From Dictyobacter formicarum (lineage in GTDB: Bacteria > Chloroflexota > Ktedonobacteria > Ktedonobacterales > Ktedonobacteraceae): a stretch of 64,000 nt of DNA. This document shows, in pieces, positions 8,610 to 17,186 of this stretch (positions within the stretch are counted from its first letter, which is position 1; each line of letters opens with the position of its first letter). A program made the position numbers and the translations under genes. Location: contig NZ_BNJJ01000001.1 of assembly GCF_016587435.1 (NCBI RefSeq), positions 186,001 to 250,000 of the forward strand. The letters run 5' to 3'. The notes under the pieces were generated by a model, which was not told the origin of the DNA, ran no database searches, and saw nothing but the letters and a program-made list of their open reading frames with translations.

Positions 8610-9947
8610 TTAGCGTACCCGGCTCTCGTTATCGGCTCTGGTTTCTACGCCGACTCTTTCTACCAGGTTTTCAGGTTCAGGGATCTGTTCGATCCGACCG
8701 AGAAGGAACAGGAAGGAGAGAATACCCAGGATCAGGATGGCTCCGGCAACCAGGAAATTGGCGGCGAAGGATTTGGTGTATTGCAGGATATAACCGGCCA
8801 CAATTGGGGCGGCGATGCCCGCCAGGTTTCCCAGCAAGTTCATAATACCACCTACAGAACCAACCGTTCCTTTAGGCGCGATCAGGGAAGGGATACTCCA
8901 GGCAACGGGGGCGGCAAAGGCCAGCCCTCCCAGGGCGATACTAATCCAGATGGTGGCGACGATGGCATTCGTGGTAAAAGCTGCCCCAATCACGGCCAAG
9001 CCTAGCAACATACCAATCGTGACTACGGTGCGCCTCACTCTGGTATTGTCGTGGCCTTGCGCAATCAACCTATCTACCAGTACTCCGCCGATAAAAATGT
9101 CGGTTAAAGTGGCAATGAACCAGGGAATTACAGTATACCAGCCACTGGTCAAAACCGACATGTGTAGCGTTTTCTGTAAATAGCCAGGCAACCAGGTCAG
9201 GAATAAATAGAAAGAATAATTATAGGCGGCAAAGCCTAGCGCTAATCCCCACACTTTTTTCTGTGCAAGGAGAAACCAGACAGTGGCCCAGCCACCCGCT
9301 GCGGGTACGACCTTCTCTTCTTGCGCTCCGCCCTCCTTAATATAGCTGGCTTCTTCTGCTGATAATTGTCCAGACTCACTGGGATCCCGGTAAAGCAGCC
9401 AGAAGGCAATGCCATATACTAAACTGATCAGGGCTGTAACATAAAAAGCTGCTCGCCAGCCATAGACGCTAACCACAAACGCGATCAATGGGGCGCCGAT
9501 TACTGATGAGAATTTGGCTGCGGCGTCAAAAGCTGAGGTAGCCAGGCCGCGTTCCTTGACTGGAAACCAGTATCCAGTGGCTTTAGATGAGCCTGGAAAG
9601 GCAGGCGCTTCACCGATACCGAGCAATAAACGACAGAGTAAAATCAGTCCAAATCCGCTTACCAGTGCGGTTAAAAATGTGGCGATGGTCCAGATGATCG
9701 TGCCAATACGGATTAACCATTTGACTCCGAAGCGATCTAGCCATGCTCCAACTGGCAACTGTAACACAGCATAAGAGATCAAAAAGGAAGATAGAATATA
9801 ACCGATCTGTGGGTCAGTGAGGCGAAACTCTTTTTGCAAACTTACAGTGGTTACTGAAAGGTTGACGCGATCTAAATAATTAACTACGATTCCAATACCG
9901 AGCAGAATCGCCACCCACCAGCGTACATTGCCAACGCGCTTCTGCAT
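8610..9947 (-). CDS. MFS transporter, anion:cation symporter (ACS)-like
   Basis: A 445-residue carrier with 12 hydrophobic segments. Loop 2-3 has GAWLDRFGVKW, the MFS motif A. The first helix reads NYLDRVNLSV and helix 4-5 has GIGEAPAFPGSSKATGYWF, both hallmarks of the ACS family (hexuronate, glucarate, tartrate and phosphate carriers). The expected role is proton-linked uptake of an organic acid anion. GGAGGT lies 6 bases before the ATG. No catabolic gene is adjacent on the same strand, but an enolase-superfamily acid sugar dehydratase-like gene lies at 14.8 kb; a functional link is only a guess. Confidence 0.85.
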   Translation of the reverse strand: MQKRVGNVRWWVAILLGIGIVVNYLDRVNLSVTTVSLQKEFRLTDPQIGYILSSFLISYAVLQLPVGAWLDRFGVKWLIRIGTIIWTIATFLTALVSGFGLILLCRLLLGIGEAPAFPGSSKATGYWFPVKERGLATSAFDAAAKFSSVIGAPLIAFVVSVYGWRAAFYVTALISLVYGIAFWLLYRDPSESGQLSAEEASYIKEGGAQEEKVVPAAGGWATVWFLLAQKKVWGLALGFAAYNYSFYLFLTWLPGYLQKTLHMSVLTSGWYTVIPWFIATLTDIFIGGVLVDRLIAQGHDNTRVRRTVVTIGMLLGLAVIGAAFTTNAIVATIWISIALGGLAFAAPVAWSIPSLIAPKGTVGSVGGIMNLLGNLAGIAAPIVAGYILQYTKSFAANFLVAGAILILGILSFLFLLGRIEQIPEPENLVERVGVETRADNESRVR

Positions 9948-10334
9948 GATAGACCTCCATTGTACTATCGTATCTACCTTAGATACACAGGCTACACGTT
10001 TTTGATAGAACTGTTCGATGTGAGATAAAGGCGTCTTTTAGTATAGTAACATATTTCGTTCCTATATTATTGCTACTATTGCTGCTATATTGGTAGGCTC
10101 TGCTATTCCACTTGCACTTTTCGGGTCTGGTATGTGATATACTACACTTACAGAGCTTCAATATCTTGCTTTTTGTCAAGCAAATACAATATATTATTAT
10201 ATATCTCTCTCAAAAATCATACCACCCCTGTACATTCTTCTTGTAGATGTCGCACACGTAACGGTCGTTTTCTGACCAACATGGGAACTCCAAACGTCGG
10301 CCTGCTAGCATAACATCGAGAAGGAACGAATTTA
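9948..10334. promoter_or_regulatory. AT-rich divergent region with a weak plus-strand promoter
   Basis: This 390-base gap separates two divergent transporter genes. On the plus strand TTGTCA at 10173-10178 and TATTAT at 10195-10200 are 16 bases apart and could start transcription of the antiporter gene about 130 bases upstream of its ATG. The small minus-strand ORF here has no recognisable protein signature. Confidence 0.4.
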
Positions 10335-12107
10335 ATGCATGACTTGCCAATCCTGGTGAATATTACGGTTGCTTTGATTGCGGCTTTTGCTGGTGGTATA
10401 GTTGCTCGCGTTTTAAAACTGCCACCGACGGTTGGTTATTTGTTAGGGGGTGTAGCGATCAGCCCTTTCACACCAGGCTACATAGGTGATACAAATACAA
10501 TCCAGCAGTTAGCTGAAATGGGTATTGCCTTTTTGATGTTTGGCGTTGGTCTGCATTTTTCACTCCAAGATCTATGGGAGGTGCGTCGGATAGCGTTTCC
10601 TGGTGCCTTGTTCCAACTGCTCATCCTTACTCCCCTGGTGGTACTTGTGACCTCATTATGGGGCTGGTCTTTCCCCAGCGCCCTCATCGTCGGTCTGGCG
10701 GTCCCGATCGCTACCAGCACCGTGGTGATGCTGCGCAATTTGATGGATCAAGGACTACTTAATACTTCGCCTGGTAAAGCAGCTATTGGTTGGTTAGTAT
10801 TGGAAGACTTGATTACGGTCCTGATTCTGGTGCTCATCCCTACTCTATCATATCATGCCTCCGGGCCTATCTGGCAGACCGTTGCTATAGCGCTATTGAA
10901 AGCCGCCGCTTTTGCTACGATTATGTTGATTGCGGGCACGCGCGTGATTCCTGTTCTGCTAAGTCGGATCTCGCTGACTGCTTCACGGGAACTCTTTATT
11001 GTTGCGATTGTGTTGGTTGCGTTGGGGACAGCTATCGCGGCCTCGGCCTTCTTTGGGATTTCGCTGGCGCTGGGCGCCTTTCTGGCTGGCGCGGTCATTA
11101 ATGAGTCTATTCTAACTCAGCAGGTAGAGAGTGAGATTCTGCCGTTCCGTGAAACCTTTACAGTGCTTTTCTTTGTTTCAATCGGTATGCTGGTCAATCC
11201 AATACATTTGCTAGGGCATTTACGCGAGATCGCGCTCCTTGCTGTGATTATTATTGTGGGCAAATACTTACTGACCTTGCTTATGGGTATTGCCTTTAGG
11301 TGGCCTGAGCGCACTACCCTGGTTCTGGCGGCGGGACGCGGGCAAATCGGTGAGTTCGCTTTTATTTTAGGTGAGACAGGAGTGGCAGTAGGTTTGTTGG
11401 CCGAGGAGCAGTATTCTATCCTGCTGGTTGGCGCGATCGTGTCGATTATTATTAACCCTTTTATATTCCGTACATTACCTGTGACTGAACAGTTGCTGCG
11501 CAAGGCACCTTTACTCTGGGCGCGCATACAGCAACTGCCGGATCAACAGGCTGCTGGCGATGTTGCCTATCATGATCATGTGGTGATCGTTGGCTTTGGA
11601 CGTGTAGGCGAGCATATTATTAAAGTATTGGGTCTGCTACATATACCACGCCTGGTAGTTGAGCTCAATGTGCAACGCATCCATAAATTGAATCAAAAGC
11701 AAATTCCAACTCTCTATGGCGATGTAGCTAATTCTGATATTCTGGTCCATGCTCAGGTAGATAAAGCACGTGCAGTGGTGGTGACGATTCCAGATGAGAC
11801 GGCGGCTGAGATCGCGGTTATGAATGCTCGTCGTCTATCACCTGCTGTGCCTATTATCGTTCGTGCAACTACTCAGGCAGGATTACACAGACTTTTCGCT
11901 CGCGGCGCGACGGCTGTGATTCAACCAGAATTGGAGGGTGGCCTGGAAATCGTGAGTCTGACTTTGTCCGCATTAGATTTTCCGAAGGAACAGATTATCG
12001 AGTATATCGACAGCGTGCGTAGTGATCTGTACGATACATCCAAATTGACGCCAGCGGAACAACATGCCCTTGAGCAGATAGCGGCGCACCGGGCAAGTCA
12101 GACTTGA
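10335..12107 (+). CDS. CPA2-family cation:proton antiporter with TrkA-N domain
   Basis: A 590-residue KefB/KefC/RosB-type transporter. Residues 1-385 hold about 12 membrane helices with the family's GxxxxPxxVGYLLGG opening and IATSTVVM in the ion path. Residues from about 412 form a RCK/TrkA-N Rossmann domain with GFGRVG at 420-425 and an acidic strand-2 end (VVELN), so NAD(H) or a related nucleotide probably gates transport. Expected function: potassium or sodium efflux coupled to proton entry in the cytoplasmic membrane. AAGGA lies about 9 bases before the ATG. There is no separate TrkA-C domain. No KefF/KefG-type partner is next to it. Confidence 0.88.
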   Translation: MHDLPILVNITVALIAAFAGGIVARVLKLPPTVGYLLGGVAISPFTPGYIGDTNTIQQLAEMGIAFLMFGVGLHFSLQDLWEVRRIAFPGALFQLLILTPLVVLVTSLWGWSFPSALIVGLAVPIATSTVVMLRNLMDQGLLNTSPGKAAIGWLVLEDLITVLILVLIPTLSYHASGPIWQTVAIALLKAAAFATIMLIAGTRVIPVLLSRISLTASRELFIVAIVLVALGTAIAASAFFGISLALGAFLAGAVINESILTQQVESEILPFRETFTVLFFVSIGMLVNPIHLLGHLREIALLAVIIIVGKYLLTLLMGIAFRWPERTTLVLAAGRGQIGEFAFILGETGVAVGLLAEEQYSILLVGAIVSIIINPFIFRTLPVTEQLLRKAPLLWARIQQLPDQQAAGDVAYHDHVVIVGFGRVGEHIIKVLGLLHIPRLVVELNVQRIHKLNQKQIPTLYGDVANSDILVHAQVDKARAVVVTIPDETAAEIAVMNARRLSPAVPIIVRATTQAGLHRLFARGATAVIQPELEGGLEIVSLTLSALDFPKEQIIEYIDSVRSDLYDTSKLTPAEQHALEQIAAHRASQT

Positions 12108-12168
12108 TCGTCTTGCCGTTTCATCCAGTAATCGCCTCTATACAATTGTTGGACAAGCTACTCATTTG

Positions 12169-12210
12169 CCGATCATAGTTTCTTTATGAGATAAGAAGGA
12201 CTATGATCGG
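12169..12210. repeat. 11-bp hairpin upstream of the cysS promoter
   Basis: CCGATCATAGT at 12169-12179 pairs perfectly with ACTATGATCGG at 12200-12210 around a 20-base loop. It lies 61 bases after the antiporter stop and 13 bases before the -35 of the next promoter. It may end antiporter transcription (no U-run follows) or be a binding site for a regulator of the next gene. Confidence 0.45.
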
Positions 12211-12223
12211 TAGGATGTGCGCC

Positions 12224-12253
12224 TTGACAATAATTGGATTACAATCATAATAT
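12224..12253 (+). promoter_or_regulatory. Sigma70-type promoter for the cysS fusion
   Basis: TTGACA at 12224-12229 and TAATAT at 12248-12253 are separated by 18 bases. The predicted start near 12260 gives a leader of about 70 bases, too short for a T-box. Confidence 0.75.
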
Positions 12254-12329
12254 GAAGTACTGCACCTTCTTTCATATCATCAGCATCCACATAGTAGCCC
12301 ATTCTTCAGTATAAAGGACAAATAGATAG

Positions 12330-14735
12330 ATGGTAATGAAAATCTATAATACGCTGACCAGACAAGTTGAAGAAATAATTCCCCTCGAACCGGGCATAAT
12401 AAAAATGTATTCCTGCGGTCCAACCGTCTATCGCAATATCCACATTGGCAATCTGCGTACCTTTACGATGGCCGATTGGCTGCGCCGTGCGTTCGAGTAT
12501 CGCGGCTACCAGGTGCTACATGTGAAGAATATCACTGATGTCGGACATATGCGCCAGGAAATGCTAGATCGGGGCGAGGATAAGGTCATTGCGCAGGCTC
12601 GTAAGGAAGGGAAGACCTCGGCCCAGATCGCGCAATTCTATACGCAGTCTTTTCTGGAGGATGAGGCCAGCTTGCATATTTTGCCCGCCCATATCTTTCC
12701 ACGCGCCACTCAGCATGTGCCAGAGATGATTGCGATCGTTCAACGTCTGCTTGAAAAAGGACTGGCCTATGAGGCGGGGAACAATGTCTACTACGATACG
12801 CAGAAGTTCACGGAATATGGCAAGCTCTCGGGCAATGAGGTGGAAAATATGGTAACGGCCAATAGCGAGGCGATAGATCCTAATCGCCGCCATCAGGAGG
12901 ATTTTGCGCTCTGGAAACTGGCTGAGGAGGGGCGCGAAATGGCCTGGGAGAGTCCCTGGGGACGTGGTTTTCCCGGCTGGCATATCGAGTGTAGCGCTAT
13001 GTCGATGAAGTATCTGGGCGAGCATTTTGATATTCATACCGGTGGCGTGGATAATATTTTCCCCCACCATGAGGATGAGATTGCGCAGAGCGAGGGCTAC
13101 ACTGGTGGCTCCTTCGTTAATTATTGGATTCATGCCCAGCATTTGCTGGCCGATGGGCAAAAGATGGCTAAATCGACTGGCAATGCCTATATCCGTACAG
13201 AGATTGAACAGCGGGGATTTGATCCGCTGGCTCTGCGTATGTTCTATACGACGGCGATCTATCGGAGTCGCTTGAACTTTACGTTCCGTGCACTACAGGC
13301 TTCACAGACTGCTTTGACGCGCTTGCGCAATCTGGCCTATCAACTCTTCTTGCAAGCCGATCAAGGCCTGTTGCGCGATCATGGTCGTCCCGCCCACACT
13401 CATTGGGATGATGAGTTTTTGCAGGCGGTTGAGGATGATCTGAATATGCCCCGCGCGATGTCTATCATCTGGCAGTTGCTGCGCTCCACAACGGATGATC
13501 CGACCACAAAAATTGGTCTGCTGTTGGACTTTGATCGCATTTTGGGCTTTGATCTCTATACCTATTTATTTAGCGAGGCGCCTCGCCAGGCTCACGATCC
13601 AGGCTTCTCTCTTTCCATCCTGCCAGGCAGTGTGAAAGCTACGGTTTTACAGCGCGAGCAGTTACGACAGCACAACGATTATGCTCGGGCCGATCAACTA
13701 CGTCAGCAAGTTAATCAGGCTGGCTATGCGATCCGCGATACGCGCGCGGGTACGCAGATCTTGTTGCGCCGCCTCGAAGATGAGTTTCACGTCCTCTCCA
13801 GTGCACGCGACGTGCCCGACGATAGCCTCAAACCAGATCTCTATGATTTTTCCATCAATCTAGTGGCCCATAACAATCGGGCAGATCTGGAGCGCTGCAT
13901 TCAAAGCATCTGCCAGCATGCAGGCGATCAGAAACTTGAGATTCTGATTGTCGAGAATGGCTCGACCGATGATACACTGTCCTATCTACAACAGCTGGCA
14001 CGCCAGCAGAGTTTAACGGATAGCCAGGATCAATCCGTTACGATCAAGGTGCTTTTTATCGATCATAATATGGGCTTTGGCGCAGGCAGAAATGCAACGC
14101 TGCGGGCCAGCCGTGGAAAATATGTCATCTTATTGGATACCTCCATTGAGCTTAAAGCAGCGATCTGGCCGCTCCTACGCCATATACTGGACGATCTAGA
14201 TGTAGGCCTGGCCGGCCCTTACGGACTGGTAACGACCGATTTACGCGAGTTTGAAGAAGCGGCCGGACCCTATGTAGATGCTATTGAGGGTTATTTAATG
14301 GCTTTCCGCCGCTCTTTGCTACCTGAGGTGGGCTGGTTCAATGAGAAGTTCCGCTTCTATCGCCTGGCCGATGTCTACTATAGCTTTATGTTTAAAACCT
14401 CTGGCTACCAGGTTGTCACTATTCCGCAGTTGCAGGAGCGAATCATCAAACATCCACATCGCGAATGGTACAGCCTCAATGAAGAAGAGCAACGCACAAA
14501 AAGTAAAAAGAATTATGATATTTTCCGTGCGCGCTGGCACCACGGTCAGAGCTTGCTGACGGCTAATTATCAACCTGAGCAGCGCTGGTTTGGCCATGAC
14601 CATCCCTATCACCTGGAAGGCTCCCATACCCATCCAGCCGAGGAACTGCCAGCCCCAGGTATGATGCATAGCCATAAACACCAGCACTGGCCCGACCATG
14701 ACCACGAGCATCCCCACTATCATAGCAAGAGATAG
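12330..14735 (+). CDS. cysS: Cysteinyl-tRNA synthetase fused to GT2 glycosyltransferase, His-rich tail
   Basis: One uninterrupted frame of 801 codons. Residues 1-495 are a full-length class I cysteinyl-tRNA synthetase: HIGN at 38-41, KMAKS at 278-282, and zinc ligands Cys29, Cys221, His246 and Glu250, spaced as in the E. coli enzyme. Residues from about 506 are a GT-A family 2 glycosyltransferase: [19 protein letters not shown], then [22 protein letters not shown], and LLDTSIEL in place of the usual DXD strand. The last 48 residues hold 14 histidines in H-x-H patterns, a likely metal-binding tail. Synthetase activity is well supported; transferase activity is uncertain because the DXD position reads Asp-Thr-Ser. 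It has its own promoter and no operon partner. This architecture is not one I recognise as standard for CysRS. Confidence 0.9.
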   Translation: MVMKIYNTLTRQVEEIIPLEPGIIKMYSCGPTVYRNIHIGNLRTFTMADWLRRAFEYRGYQVLHVKNITDVGHMRQEMLDRGEDKVIAQARKEGKTSAQIAQFYTQSFLEDEASLHILPAHIFPRATQHVPEMIAIVQRLLEKGLAYEAGNNVYYDTQKFTEYGKLSGNEVENMVTANSEAIDPNRRHQEDFALWKLAEEGREMAWESPWGRGFPGWHIECSAMSMKYLGEHFDIHTGGVDNIFPHHEDEIAQSEGYTGGSFVNYWIHAQHLLADGQKMAKSTGNAYIRTEIEQRGFDPLALRMFYTTAIYRSRLNFTFRALQASQTALTRLRNLAYQLFLQADQGLLRDHGRPAHTHWDDEFLQAVEDDLNMPRAMSIIWQLLRSTTDDPTTKIGLLLDFDRILGFDLYTYLFSEAPRQAHDPGFSLSILPGSVKATVLQREQLRQHNDYARADQLRQQVNQAGYAIRDTRAGTQILLRRLEDEFHVLSSARDVPDDSLKPDLYDFSINLVAHNNRADLERCIQSICQHAGDQKLEILIVENGSTDDTLSYLQQLARQQSLTDSQDQSVTIKVLFIDHNMGFGAGRNATLRASRGKYVILLDTSIELKAAIWPLLRHILDDLDVGLAGPYGLVTTDLREFEEAAGPYVDAIEGYLMAFRRSLLPEVGWFNEKFRFYRLADVYYSFMFKTSGYQVVTIPQLQERIIKHPHREWYSLNEEEQRTKSKKNYDIFRARWHHGQSLLTANYQPEQRWFGHDHPYHLEGSHTHPAEELPAPGMMHSHKHQHWPDHDHEHPHYHSKR

Positions 14736-14757
14736 TATTTATCTACCGTCCACTGGT

Positions 14758-15897
14758 CTATAAGCGCAGGGAGAAGCCAGATTCATCTCTGGCTTTGCTG
14801 AAGATGGCTTCGTCCAGGGACAGCCCAAATCCTGGTGTGGCGGGTACATGGACCTGGCCTTCTTGAAGACTATAACCGGGGGCGCTCAGGCCAGGGGTGG
14901 TGGCTTCATCCCATTCGAGATAGAGGAAGTTCTGAATGGCTCCGGCCAGGTGAGCGCCGACATAGTTTCCGTAATGGGTTCCATAGTGGTGTGGCGCTAC
15001 CCGCGCTCCCCAGCGATCTAACTGGCTACCAGTGGAGAGCCAGGAAGTAAATCCATGACTGAAGAGGTCATACTGCACTACATCGACCAGTCCGATGCGC
15101 GCCCATTCCAGCAAGTGTGGGTCGGCAACACCTTCTCCGTCGCTGATCAAGATTGAGAGTTGCCGGGCTTCCAGCCATTCACGCAGGTCTTCATATAAAA
15201 TGGCGTCTTCGTGGAAGGGCTCTTCGATCCAGAAGACGGTGTCCTGCGCCGTCTCCTGCAAAATGTGCTTGATGATATTCAGATTGTAGCCGTTGTTGGC
15301 ATCCAGCATTATCGGCAGATCCGGTCCGATCTCTTTACGCACCGCATGCACAACGGCGATGTCGCGCTGGATACCTTGCTCCAGCGGCATATGCCGTGAT
15401 CCACGTCCAATTTTGATTTTGAAGGCGCGATGCCCACGTTCATAACCTTCGCGCGCCTCGCTAGCGATCAATCGCGCAGCCTCGGCATCGTCAACAATTT
15501 GTAGATCATCCATATACAGTGAGGTATCGTAACAGGGAACGCGTAGAGGTTCAGTGGCCTTTATGCCTGTCATGGCTGCGGCCAGGACATAAACCGGTTG
15601 CTTCTGGCGTTGTCCCGCCAGATCCCATAGCGCATAGTCAAATGTTTGCCAGGAAATGGCTGTTCCATGCTGGGCATCAAATACGTCATTTATGCGGCGC
15701 CCCAGTAAGGTCGCTGCCTGCTCCTCCACTGCATGGCACAGACCGAAACCACGGATGCCATCTTCAGTGGTTAGGCGTACTAATGGTACACGCACGCGGC
15801 TCCCGTGGGCTCCCAGACGTGCATTACTTCCAACCATCCTGGGACGTTCTCCCTCCAATAGTCCCCATTCAATCGCTGCAATACGTGGATTTTCCAT
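14758..15897 (-). CDS. Mandelate racemase/muconate lactonizing family enzyme
   Basis: A 379-residue member of the enolase superfamily. The barrel carries FKIKIGRG (Lys-x-Lys, base on strand 2), LDANNGYN (first metal acid), WIEEPFHED (second metal acid), ISDGEG (third) and APHHYGTHYGN with a histidine late in the barrel, so acid/base and metal ligands are all present. It should abstract a proton alpha to a carboxylate in a racemisation, dehydration or cycloisomerisation; acid-sugar dehydratase is one option. The start is moved to the ATG of MENPR because GGGAGGA lies 8 bases upstream; the longer frame would begin at a TTG inside that site. It converges on the cysS fusion with a 22-base gap. 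Confidence 0.82.
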   Translation of the reverse strand: MENPRIAAIEWGLLEGERPRMVGSNARLGAHGSRVRVPLVRLTTEDGIRGFGLCHAVEEQAATLLGRRINDVFDAQHGTAISWQTFDYALWDLAGQRQKQPVYVLAAAMTGIKATEPLRVPCYDTSLYMDDLQIVDDAEAARLIASEAREGYERGHRAFKIKIGRGSRHMPLEQGIQRDIAVVHAVRKEIGPDLPIMLDANNGYNLNIIKHILQETAQDTVFWIEEPFHEDAILYEDLREWLEARQLSILISDGEGVADPHLLEWARIGLVDVVQYDLFSHGFTSWLSTGSQLDRWGARVAPHHYGTHYGNYVGAHLAGAIQNFLYLEWDEATTPGLSAPGYSLQEGQVHVPATPGFGLSLDEAIFSKARDESGFSLRL

Positions 15898-16282
15898 GCT
15901 TATGTCCTCCCCAGACTTCAAATAAACTTTTACAGTACTAACTCATGATGAGATACAGCCACAATCACAGCTTACCATATCCAACCATTGCTCGCTTCTT
16001 GCCGTATTATGAATCATGATCAAGCCATGATCGCACACTCTGCAATTAAATGTTGCAATAAAATCCATACAACTAATAGCAAAATGGCTGGTAAAACAGC
16101 ACTACACTGGCTCTTGCCTCGCTTCACTATAACACGTATACTTGTAACTTTGCCTCAGTTTAAGCGATATAGCTTCAGATCTCAACGCACACTCAGTTAT
16201 ATGCAGCGAGGCAAGGCCGTAAGTCGCGATCTGCAAAAGATATATGGGCAGGCTGCCTTTGCGCTTGGGTAAGCGTTGTCCA
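15898..16282. other. Intergenic region without supported gene
   Basis: Only short unsupported frames are present between the enolase-superfamily gene and the lipoprotein promoter. A plus-strand frame at 15988-16272 lacks a ribosome binding site and recognisable sequence. Confidence 0.4.
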
Positions 16283-16311
16283 TTGCACAGGTTGCACTAT
16301 TCAACTATAAT
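16283..16311 (+). promoter_or_regulatory. Sigma70-type promoter for the lipoprotein gene
   Basis: TTGCAC at 16283-16288 and a perfect TATAAT at 16306-16311 are 17 bases apart. The expected start near 16318 lies about 127 bases upstream of the lipoprotein ATG. Confidence 0.7.
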
Positions 16312-16444
16312 ATGATAGCTCCCGATAATGCTTTGGTTGTAGCCGTATGTGACGATAGTAGATAGGTATGATGTCAGGTTGTCGAATATTTGGTAGATTC
16401 ACACGTGATATATCGTCAGGCTAGCTCATTGGAGTTCAGAGGCT

Positions 16445-17044
16445 ATGAAAAAGCTGGGACACTATTTCGCTCTTTCTTCGTTGTGTTTATGCGCCCTGGC
16501 TACTAATCTGACCGCCTGTGACCCACCTTCCGTCCACCATGCCTCGGCGCAGGTGTCTGTCAACACCCACCATGCGGTCACGGCTATAGATGGTTTTAGC
16601 ACACATAGTGGAGATGGCTATACAATCAGCTATCCCAATGGTTGGCAGTTCAGCACCAATACTACCAATACCGGTGGTTATGTGGGGGATTTTTTTACGG
16701 CACCTGCAGGTAACTATGTCTTCCATGTCTATCCCAGCCAGGATCAGACTTCGGCCGCGACGATCTTGAATCAGTTTTTGACCGGTGATATGCGTAGCCG
16801 CTTGCTTCCGATCGCTGCGACGATTACGGTTAATGGCGTTGTCTGGCAGCAGGGGAAAGCTTTAACGACCGATCAGGTTACTGGCAAGCCGGTGGAGAAA
16901 ATTGGGTGGGTGGCGAAAAATGCGGTAGCCCCACAGCGTATCCCTTACTTTGTGCTGCACGCCGATGGCGATCCCGCTGCTTTCGACCAGTATACCAATA
17001 CCTATTTCCTTCCCATGTTGCGTTCTTTCCAGTTCACTAAGTAG
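16445..17044 (+). CDS. Putative lipoprotein of unknown function
   Basis: A 199-residue exported protein. A lysine-rich start, a hydrophobic stretch and the lipobox LTAC (Cys25) mark a type II signal, so the mature protein should be lipid-anchored on the outer face of the membrane. The mature part has short repeats of Thr/Asn/Gly and the pattern GYTISYPNGWQF, seen in PsbP/MOG1-like lipoproteins that bind nothing obvious by sequence. No catalytic residues can be pointed out. GGAG and AGAGG lie upstream of the ATG. It has its own promoter and sits ahead of transketolase, 142 bases away, probably as a separate unit. Confidence 0.7.
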   Translation: MKKLGHYFALSSLCLCALATNLTACDPPSVHHASAQVSVNTHHAVTAIDGFSTHSGDGYTISYPNGWQFSTNTTNTGGYVGDFFTAPAGNYVFHVYPSQDQTSAATILNQFLTGDMRSRLLPIAATITVNGVVWQQGKALTTDQVTGKPVEKIGWVAKNAVAPQRIPYFVLHADGDPAAFDQYTNTYFLPMLRSFQFTK

Positions 17045-17186
17045 CGTATAGCTCTGGCTCCTGGAAAGGAAATCCATCCCGGTATTCCATCCTTTGGAGG
17101 AAGATAATTGATGCCGCGTTCATGATACTGTCTAGGGTGCTTCTCTCGTTGGTAGCCCATACATCATAGCAAGGAGAAAGAAATTT

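Noticed and set aside
12254..12329. T-box or other riboswitch for the cysS fusion
   Set aside because: The leader from the predicted start is only about 70 bases and shows no specifier or antiterminator structure.
15988..16272. 94-codon plus-strand frame
   Set aside because: No ribosome binding site, low-complexity codon pattern and no family motif.
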